Shown here piece after piece: positions 1 through 6,940 of a DNA stretch of 44,480 nucleotides; the stretch's first letter is position 1, and every line of letters begins with the position of its first letter. Source of the DNA: Polychytrium aggregatum (Eukaryota; Chytridiomycota; Chytridiomycetes; Polychytriales); the NCBI RefSeq assembly GCF_025602895.1, contig NW_026516431.1, forward strand, positions 1 to 44,480. The letters run 5' to 3'. Position numbers and translations under genes: made by a program. The notes below the pieces were generated by a model. It was given only the letters and a program-made list of their open reading frames with translations, was not told where the DNA came from and did no database searches.

Positions 1-159
1 TGAGCCATATCGTCTCTGAGCCCAATGGATGAATCGGGGGACAAAGGAGGGAGATATAGAGCGGTATCAATGAGCTGGATAGCGTATTCGGAATTCATGC
101 CTCCTCGGTGAAAATGTCCTGCATGAGAGGGTTTTTTGGTCTAACGCTCTCCTGTCCAG

Positions 160-485
160 ATAATCCATGGTGTCCTGGATCGTTTGATGGCCATGTTGGC
201 TGTTCCCCCTCGGCCGTATCGGCGAGGACGCAGGATATTACATTGCCGAAAGCGAGAGTGAGTATATGACGGAATGGAGAGAGCGAGCATAGGAAGGAAT
301 AGCAAGCCAGCGCTGACACAACATGCAAATTAGATCCCACCTACTTTCCAGGACGAAGAGCCGACGTGTACTACAACGGCAACGTGATCGGCTCGATGGG
401 CATTGTCCATCCGGATGTATTGTCAAAGTTCGAAATCGGCTTTCCCTGCACTGCCTTGGAAATCAATGTGGAGCACTTTTTGTAA
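160..485 (+). CDS. FRS1: Phenylalanine-tRNA ligase beta subunit, C-terminal end (partial, apparent 1-nt frameshift)
   Basis: The enzyme charges tRNA-Phe in the cytosol as an alpha2-beta2 complex. Only the C-terminus of the beta subunit is visible. The last exon (334-485) encodes FPGRRADVYYNGN, then GIVHPDVLSKFEIGFPC, then ALEIN-VEHFL and a TAA stop, which matches the conserved end of eukaryotic beta subunits (GVLHPDV, KFEL, LEIN near the end). The preceding exon (160-257) encodes IIHGVLDRLMAMLAVP and GYYIAESE. An intron at 258-333 starts GTGAGT, ends TTAG and has a CTGAC branch-point-like site at 312-316. Another acceptor (CAG, 157-159) with CTAAC at 141-145 precedes the exon. The frame changes by one base between LAVP and GYYI, near a CCCCC run (205-209), so this copy either carries a sequencing indel or is broken. 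A DESGD-like stretch at 28-42 probably belongs to an upstream exon, but I could not join it. The identity of the last exon is secure; intactness is not. Confidence 0.82.
258..333 (+). other. Spliceosomal intron in the phenylalanine-tRNA ligase beta gene
   Basis: A 76-bp intron with a GTGAGT donor at 258, a CTGAC branch-like motif 17-21 nt before the acceptor, and acceptor TTAG ending at 333. Removing it joins the GYYIAESE and PTYFPGRR segments in phase 1. The short length is typical of fungi. Confidence 0.75.
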
Positions 486-892
486 CACATGAGCTATTCA
501 GACGTCACAAGCGACTAAGTGAGGGTAGATCCTCCGCTCAAACGCCACATCCGTCGAAGGCTTCAGACATCATTCTGGAACGTGAGAAATCGACTGACCA
601 TTCGTAGGAGATGTGTATCCCTCAGGACCTCTGTTGGAAGTTCGGAACTGGCGGCGAAATTCAAATATTCGACTCTGCGTCAGAAAAGGTGATGAATACA
701 CAAGGAAATACTTCCAACTGCATTCTTACATAAATAGTGCGGCAAGAGAGGTGCATTACTGGGGAACAATGCTGCGTAAATGCATTATCATCGAGAGATC
801 AACCACCCCAACTCTCGAATCCCAAAAACCAATGATGAATGTCGACGGTGTTCGGCGGGTAACTGTGGCCACCGGAAACAAGGCTCTGTTAG
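486..892. other. Intergenic or decayed stretch, no recognisable gene
   Basis: Downstream of the ligase stop. Only short open frames occur (for example 613-921, plus strand), none with a protein I recognise. It may hold the 3' UTR of the ligase gene and the start of whatever is encoded at 893-1450. Confidence 0.4.
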
Positions 893-1450
893 AACAGAGC
901 TACTGGAGGAACTTGGCGTGAGTTTGGTCAGGGTCCACAATATTGGAAACATGACGATGCCTCGTGGAAACAGGGGAAGGGATATGCATCCAGTCCCAGG
1001 AGACTCAGGTTCGCTCGGTATTTTGAGCAGTTCATACACCACCAGAGACGACCACCAGACCGATCCGTCTCCAAGATCCATGTGTGCTCGGTGAACGAGT
1101 TCAACACATCCCAGGTGTGCTCGGTGAACGAGTTCAACACATCCCAGGTATGCTCACATTGTTGGGAAGCCAAGCGACTCGAGAAGACCGAGTATCTTGA
1201 TATCGATCCACCATGGAACTGTCCAGAGAGTGGAGTGGATGCACTTCACGGAGAGATTGCCAACCAGGACGAGAAACCGTCGCATGGCTTGCTCACTGGA
1301 GCATATGGAAGTTCAATAGGCGTCAGGCCTCTGAAGCCAGGAAGCGACTGTTCCGTTTCTTTCTGGATCGACTGTTTGGCGAGGAAATTGTATGGCAATT
1401 GGTTGCAGCTCTTTCGATCCACTCCGCTCTCATATAGAGAAGGTAGTTGA
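893..1450 (+). CDS. Unrecognised open frame, possible internal or last exon
   Basis: An open frame of about 185 codons runs from just after a GTTAG (possible splice acceptor, ending at 892) to a TGA at 1448-1450. It has no in-frame ATG near its start, so if real it is an exon or a remnant. The first third reads like coding sequence (GTWREFGQGPQYWKHDD, then SWKQGKGY, then RLRFARYFEQFIHHQ). The middle contains a perfect in-frame 33-bp duplication (VCSVNEFNTSQ twice), followed by CSHC. Near the end an overlapping frame (1213-1437) is also open, so the true frame there is uncertain. I do not recognise a family. It lies about 400 bp downstream of the ligase gene on the same strand. Confidence 0.3.
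   Translation, partial: NRATGGTWREFGQGPQYWKHDDASWKQGKGYASSPRRLRFARYFEQFIHHQRRPPDRSVSKIHVCSVNEFNTSQVCSVNEFNTSQVCSHCWEAKRLEKTEYLDIDPPWNCPESGVDALHGEIANQDEKPSHGLLTGAYGSSIGVRPLKPGSDCSVSFWIDCLARKLYGNWLQLFRSTPLSYREGS
1082..1147 (+). repeat. Perfect 33-bp tandem duplication (2 units)
   Basis: Units 1082-1114 and 1115-1147 are identical. Each begins GTGTGCTCGG and ends ACATCCCAG. The period is a multiple of three and adds 11 codons to the open frame. Each unit starts with GT and ends with AG; the sequence after the second unit (GTATGC) is also donor-like. Confidence 0.95.
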
Positions 1451-2137
1451 CTTTCGTTCCGTCGTTTAAAGCCATTCCAATTCATGCGCATCCCATGAGA
1501 AACTGTGGAGCTGTCTGGCAATAGCCCGAGAGACGGTGATGTGTAAATCCACCTTAGTCGTGTTTGAGTCGGTATCTGAGACGATTCTTGGCTCACACTG
1601 TCACGGTTTATCCCTCCTCCGTGAGTACCTTGGCTTCTGCCACGGACCTATATACTCTTTCAGAGGGAACGGATTTCAAAATTTCCAATTGTCTATCATT
1701 TATCGGCGTAATCATATCGTAGTAAAATGGCATGCTGTTGTTGTTATTTTTCTAGGAAGAGGATGGGAGTCCTCTCGCTCCTCAATTTTCACAGACGAGT
1801 CCGAGCAGGGCTGTGGGTAGGTTGTGACCCGTGCCTGCAGGACCATCTCTGCCGAATTTTGGTTGATGCAGCAGCTTGTTTGTTTTTTTTTTTTCTGTAA
1901 GTAATTTCTGACTTATTTAGGTCTCTGAATCAACTGAGCCAGAAAAATCAGGCTTTAGGAGGACTGACGACTCGATGAATTGACCGAAGCCATAATCAAT
2001 TTGACACTACAATGATTGGTGCCTGTACGATCGGGACCTTTACCGTCTGTTTCGCAGAGTGAGGTCTTGCGGCATTCAGTATATGGAATCTCGGGGGACG
2101 CTCCGAATCGTGCGCTAAAGTCGTCGGTTATGATTTA
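1451..2137. other. No recognisable gene; T-run near 1876-1893
   Basis: Short frames on both strands (1536-1820 plus, 1246-1596 minus) show no recognisable domains. A long T homopolymer occurs near 1876-1893. I see no RNA gene or mobile-element terminus. Confidence 0.4.
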
Positions 2138-2330
2138 TGTCATGAACCAACATTGGCAGGAACAAGTCCCAGCGCGCCATCATTCGCGCGCACCGCTGTG
2201 CAACATGTTCCTAATCTCCCACACCCAACCCCCGCCCAGCATCCGCCTTTTGTTCGCGATTGTTTTTGTTATACCTGCCATAATATATTACCTTTCACAC
2301 ATACAGGCCCACTTCCTCACCACATGTCCT
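2138..2330 (+). repeat. Diverged local repeat, copy 1
   Basis: Shares an ordered set of motifs with two other copies nearby: TGAACCAACATTGGCAGGA, then CAAGTCCC, then AACATGTTCCTA, then ATAATATATT and CACACATACAGG. Motif spacing is kept (about 125 bp from TTGG to ATAATATATT). Differences from the other copies are mostly transitions. The repeat type is unknown; stops interrupt all frames. Confidence 0.6.
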
Positions 2331-2694
2331 CCTTAACAATTCAAGGTCCAGTAGAGTTCTGCTTTCGATTGCTTTCTTGCTATTTTGAACAAAAAATGCT
2401 GAGTGAGGTCTTATTCAGGGCCTCTGATATCCAGAGGTAAGTGTGTACAACATTTTGAAACCACGCAAATAACAAATGCAGAAATAATGCCTCGGAACTT
2501 GATCCACGCGCTTGCATAGTTGAGTTCACCTGAGAAGTCAGTAAAATCTTCGGTGGGGGGGGAGAGTTGTTTAGCTGTTCTCTAATAAGGGCCGTGCCTC
2601 TCAACGTTTTTTGTTTAATTACATTATGAGACGTTTTGGACTCTCTAACTTTATATACAATTATAATTCCCAACGCCCTGGTCTATTTCAGAAC
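2331..2694. other. No recognisable gene between diverged repeat copies
   Basis: AT-rich sequence with a G-run at 2554-2561. I see no coding frame with recognisable content. Confidence 0.4.
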
Positions 2695-2880
2695 AACGTT
2701 GGTGGTAGCAGGTCCCGTCACCCGCCACCCACCATCCGCCACCGATTCGTGATTCCATACTACATGCTCCTATCCCGATTAGTTCTCCTTGTCCGAAGTC
2801 ATCTTCATTATCCTACACACGATAATATATTGTTTCCACGCATACAGGATTTCCCCCATCGCCTTGCTACTCTTTCTAAG
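2695..2880 (+). repeat. Diverged local repeat, copy 2
   Basis: Direct copy of the 2138-2330 repeat. TTGGTGGTAGCAGGTCCC corresponds to TTGGCAGGAACAAGTCCC, ACATGCTCCTA to ACATGTTCCTA, and ATAATATATT followed by CACGCATACAGG to the same block in copy 1. The order and spacing agree. Confidence 0.55.
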
Positions 2881-3285
2881 AATTCGTGGCATATAATACG
2901 TCTCTTGCATGGTAGCAAAGCTAAGGTTGTAGCTGTATTCAAGCATGATTCTAGCCTCTTGGTATGATCTATTTAGGCGGTGTACGGTTACGTTTCGATT
3001 TTAATGCTGCTCAAATATTTTGATTGGTGTTTTATGGTGTTGATCATCTTTAAGATGCTTTCTGTCATCATGGACGAGATACTTTGGCGACGTCCCTGGT
3101 GCGCTTGATGGTGGTTATGGTTGCAGTGATATTGAATTCGCCAAAACTTCATCCGTACTCGATAGCGTTACGCCAGCCTTTGGTTTGAATGCAAATATTT
3201 ACTTTGTTCTGGACCTGTATCCGGGGTAGTCGTCCTCGTCGATCTTGGTCCGTTAGTCTCTTGACGCGGTGAACCTGTTTGAGAA
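2881..3285. other. No recognisable gene
   Basis: AT-rich sequence between repeat copies 2 and 3. Only short frames occur, and nothing in them is recognisable. Confidence 0.4.
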
Positions 3286-3476
3286 GGTGCGGTGAGAGGA
3301 AATGCCAATATGCTTGAAGGAAATTTATTACAACTATCAGAGCAAGAATAATCATGAGCAAGGGGAACTCGCCGGTCGTGGAGTGAGCGTGGGATTTATA
3401 GATACATGTCGTACGGCGATGCGCGCGGTTATGGGATGCGCTGTGACACGCTCCCGCCAGTGTCGGTTCATAACAG
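3286..3476 (-). repeat. Diverged local repeat, copy 3 (inverted)
   Basis: On the minus strand it reads TATGAACCGACACTGGCGGGA, then GACATGTATCTA, then TAATAAATTTCCTT, matching copy 1 in order. It is inverted with respect to copies 1 and 2. An overlapping minus-strand frame (3149-3511) extends beyond the repeat and has no known domain. Confidence 0.5.
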
Positions 3477-4219
3477 AACTCCTCATGCGGATGAGATTTA
3501 CTGTACTCCACCTCATTAACTCATTTTCTGAAATCGGGTATTTAGCTCTTATTCCTTGGGACAAACCTAAGTTCCTCTGATTACGACCCCGATATTGTAT
3601 CTGGACGTATCAACCCGCTCCGGACCAATTATGTATATGTGACTGGGTTAAGTATCTTGAAAAGCATATATTCTACACCCCTCCCATTCTACTCTAAGTG
3701 CTTTTCAGGGGGGTTATTATCATTATTATTTTTATTATTATTTATTTTATTATTAATTTATAATTAGCTCGAATATATTATATGGGTTTAAAATCTTGGT
3801 ATTGAGTGGTTTGTTGCTAGGTGGTAAATGAATATAAGTTAACCCAATGATCGAAATTCCGGCATTTTTCTCTTATGAGTAGTGCGATATACAAACGGAC
3901 TTATGATCCTGATGGATAGTAAGTGACCCAAAGAGATAATACACAAAGAAAACTCGAACTCCTCGCCATATTCGGAGCAAATCTTGCTTGGCAGGGTAAA
4001 TGCCTTGGCTATGCTATTTTGATCATTTATAATCCTCGTTAAGAAAGGCTATTCCGTTGCTTCCGGGAGATCTTTGGCTATGTTCTAACTTTTAAGCGAG
4101 TGCCTGCATACTAAACTCGCTATTTGTGTAGGACCTCGGGACACTATGCTGGGACGTTGCTCCCTTCGTAGATGACTTCTTGTGAAGCTCCGTTGGCGCA
4201 AATATGACTGAGCGATTTT
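3477..4219. other. AT-rich stretch without recognisable gene
   Basis: Contains an ATT-rich microsatellite (3716-3769) and no convincing frame. On the minus strand the frame of 4220-4597 continues past a TAG down to about 4070, which may be decayed coding sequence. Confidence 0.4.
3716..3769. repeat. ATT/TTA microsatellite
   Basis: Imperfect run of TTA/ATT triplets (TTATTATCATTATTATTT and so on), nearly devoid of G and C. Confidence 0.85.
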
Positions 4220-4597
4220 CTACGCTGATGATGAGATATTTTTGTCCTCTACCTCTGATATTAGGTGATATCCGATTGTGGCTCCAGGGATGAGTGAGCA
4301 GTAGTATTTTCTACAAATTTCCCACTTGAAAGCTCCAAGTGCATCCACGTAATTCGGACAGTAGCTACTGCTGACCAGAATGGCTATGGGGAAATGAAAG
4401 CGTCGATGGGCGAGTTGATTGGTACGAATACTACCAAATTCCGAATCATGAGGGGTGTTCGGTTTCAATTTCTCAGTAATGTCCAAGGATACGGTTTCTT
4501 TTTTTTCTGTTGAATTTGAGAGTGAGAGGTTTGAGGAGTCGCCGAAGAAAATTGTGATTAGAAGAACTGAAACAAATTCGGGTTTATGCTTGAGTTG
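4220..4597 (-). CDS. Unrecognised minus-strand open frame, possibly a decayed gene
   Basis: The frame is open for about 125 codons and contains an ATG at 4486. The N-terminal part is hydrophobic (EFVSVLLITIFFGDSSNL); the C-terminal part reads LVSSSYCPNYVDALGAFKW and YYCSLIPGATIGYHL. After the first stop the same frame stays open for about 50 more codons, which hints at a longer ancestral frame broken by a nonsense mutation. No family is recognised and there is no clear promoter. It is equally possible that this is a chance frame. Confidence 0.25.
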   Translation of the reverse strand, partial: QLKHKPEFVSVLLITIFFGDSSNLSLSNSTEKKETVSLDITEKLKPNTPHDSEFGSIRTNQLAHRRFHFPIAILVSSSYCPNYVDALGAFKWEICRKYYCSLIPGATIGYHLISEVEDKNISSSA

Positions 4598-5095
4598 TAG
4601 CTAGCGGAGGTTGAAAGCGTTGGCTTGTGAGATGTAACGAATCCCTCCTCGCTCGGCCATCTCGTCTCTGCGCTCCGCTGTCGTCTCTCCTCTACCTTCG
4701 CAAGTCAGTTTTGTTTTGGCTGGACGGCTGGCCAATGTCGGGCAAGCCGAGCACTGCCTTGGCCAGCCGGACCACAACATCTCGGCCTGCCACCCCTTTC
4801 TCACACAGGGGCTCTGCCAATTATTACCCCTCGCCCCATTCTAGGCCTCCATGGGCGAGGTTCTTTGTTTGATCGGAGGGGCTCCACCTCTGCCAGCTAA
4901 ATAGCTCGCTGGCCGAGGAGGAGCACCAAGTGAATAATCACCCAATAAAGATGATCACTCTCCTCGTTTTTATCCTCGATCCCTGACCCTAGTCCAAGCC
5001 CCCAGTTCTTGACAGAGGCGGCCGGTGGAGGCAGCCGCGGAAACGCACGCGCGCCCGAGCATTCCGGCGCTCACACGCCTCGAACATGTGGCGAC
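4598..5095. other. GC-rich flank of the retrotransposon nest, no recognisable gene
   Basis: Base composition shifts sharply from AT-rich to GC-rich near 4600. Only short frames are present. It contains an 11-bp inverted repeat (CGGCTGGCCAA at 4725-4735, TTGGCCAGCCG at 4759-4769). The last five bases (GCGAC, 5091-5095) are the predicted target duplication of element A, whose other copy lies outside the window. Confidence 0.4.
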
Positions 5096-5404
5096 TGTAA
5101 CGTCCACTACTGGGACGTTGGGGCAAGACGGGGAGGGAGGGGGTACAAGACAAGACAGGACGGGGCAGAACAGGGCGGTGCTAGGCTACTCTAGCGGACG
5201 GGTGAGCTCGGGGAGCACTTACGTTTATTCACGATAAAACCGAACTCCAGACAAACGGGGGGAACGGGGGCAACCCGCAGGTATACCCTGCGGTGGCCTG
5301 CCTGCGGTGCGTGAAAACGCAAAGCGCAGCACAGGTCACGACCCACTGCGCCGCGCAGTACGCGCAGTACGCGCAGCACAGCGTCGGAGATACCATCTCC
5401 TACA
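5096..5404 (-). repeat. Element A 3' LTR
   Basis: Bounded by TGTAACGTCC on the plus strand and CTCCTACA (sense TGTAGGAG...GGACGTTACA). The right boundary is less certain (5404 or 5410). In sense orientation a TATACC box (T at 5285) lies 39 nt before AGTTCGG (A at 5246), the same spacing as in the other three families. AATAAA follows (about 5224-5229). The purine-rich tract next to it reads GTGGGAG. Ten bases further lies the pol stop. Confidence 0.65.
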
Positions 5405-5413
5405 CTCCCACAC

Positions 5414-6521
5414 TTAAGAAGGCTTCCTGCGAGGAGCCCTGCGTGTGCTCTTTATTTGGGGCTCCTCGAGGTGTTTACCGTATTTACTCAGCTCCTCGGG
5501 TGCATGGGACAAGTCCTCCAGTGTTTGCCATGTGTTGCCCGAGTGTGGGTAACCAACCCACTTGACATAAAACCGAAGTGACCCATCAGCCACTTTCTTG
5601 TGCCTCACGATCCTTTCGACTTCATATTCTTGAGTATAGTATTGTCCGAGGTCGTCTTCCAGTGGTGCGTCGTCCGGGACACCTTCGTCGGCGTCGGGGA
5701 ACTGTGCTGGACTGCGGGTCGTGTGGCGACGCAGCTTGGACACATGGAAGACAGGATGGAGCTTGCTTCCAGGTGGCAAGTCCAACAGGTAGTTGAGGGG
5801 ACTGGGTCGGGCCGCTATCTTGAACGGTCCTCGGTACTTGGGCAACAACTTCTTTGACTGGGCTTCGGGGACCTTGATGTTGTCGGCGTCCAGGTAGACA
5901 AGGTCTCCAACTTCAAAGGAGACATCCTGGTGTCGGCGGTCGTAGTACTTCGCCATCACTTGTTGCGCATCCGTGAGCGCGTCGGCGATCATCTTGTGTC
6001 GGACTTGATGATCTTTGACAAAGGCACTTGGTTTGGGAGGCAATCCAGCCGTGGACTCGGTCAGTGTCAAGGAGGTGGGAACATCAGGCTGGAATCCGTA
6101 GAGCGCCTCAAAGGGGCTCAAGCCAGTTGTGCTCGACTTGGCGGTGTTGTATGCAAACTCTGCATGACTCAGCTGTATGTCCCAGTCGTCTTGGCTGGTC
6201 GAGGCGTATGTCCTCAGGTATTGCTCGAGGGTGCGGATCGTCCGCTCGGACTGTCCATCCGTTTGTTGGTGGTGCGAGGTTGACATGTTCAGCTTGGTGC
6301 CGAGATGGTCGAACAGACTTGTCCAAAACAAGGAGGTGAATCGGGGGTCTCGATCACTGACGATGGACTTTGGGAGGCCGTGGTGCTTGAACACATGCTT
6401 GAAGAACAGCAGTGCAAGGTCAGGCGCGGAGCATGTCGTCTGGCACGGCACAAAGTGTGCCATCTTGCTGAACCTGTCGACAAAGACAGCGATTGCATCG
6501 TGGTCCAACTTGGTCGTCGGT
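5414..6521 (-). CDS. pol: Element A pol, C-terminal fragment: integrase core end and chromodomain
   Basis: The fragment begins just after the first catalytic Asp region of integrase. It shows AVFVDRFSKMAHFVP, the second catalytic Asp in SIVSDRDPRFTS, the catalytic Glu in QQTDGQSER, a GPF motif (KYRGPFKIA), HPVFHVSKLR, and a chromodomain (YEVERIVRHKKV, FYVKWVGYP, NTWQTLEDL) near the C-terminus. Integrase inserts the cDNA; the chromodomain is expected to steer insertion to modified chromatin. The first residues of the apparent frame ([11 protein letters not shown]) come from the LTR of B1 and are not part of A. The stop is at 5414-5416. The remainder of pol is at 12599-14853. Confidence 0.9.
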
Positions 6522-6940
6522 TGTAAGGAGTGAACAAGCGCAAGGACGAAGACCAAGTGCTTGGTATGAGCTTTATTAGCTTTTAGCCCCGAACACCAAA
6601 GAACAAGTTTTGTTCGAACTGGTGTTCAACATAGGCTCAGACATGCAGGGCTATTTATAGACCGGGAGAAGGTCGAGGGGCAAAAGTGGGCGAGAAGGGT
6701 GGAGCATCACAGAGAAGCGAGAAGGGGGTGCGAGAGTGGCTGGTGTGCAAGCGAGAGAGGCTTGGCACAGCCCGGGGACATGTGCCGAGCGGTGGGGGAG
6801 GCAGGAAACCAGTAGACGCGGGTGGCAACGGCGCGTGCTCATGCATGGGGGCAAACAAACACGTGGGGACTCATGATTGGTGCGGAGGGCGAGAGCATGC
6901 GGGACAATCTCATTGGTCCGTTGTGATGCTGGTCATCACA
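6522..6940 (-). repeat. B1 3' LTR
   Basis: 419 bp, sense TGTGATGACC...CTCCTTACA. In sense order: TATAAATAG (T at 6659), predicted transcript start A at 6620, 39 nt downstream, beginning AGTTCGAACAAA (6609-6620), then AATAAA (6572-6577). The purine tract AAGGAGGAGATAG adjoins at 6941-6953. Confidence 0.95.

Noticed and set aside
6609..6620. GTTCGAAC resembling a tRNA T-arm or pol III B box in the LTR
   Set aside because: No A box or cloverleaf around it; explained by the predicted self-primer.
6655..6858. 67-codon frames in the B LTRs
   Set aside because: Lie in U3 upstream of the predicted transcript start; chance frames in GC-rich sequence.
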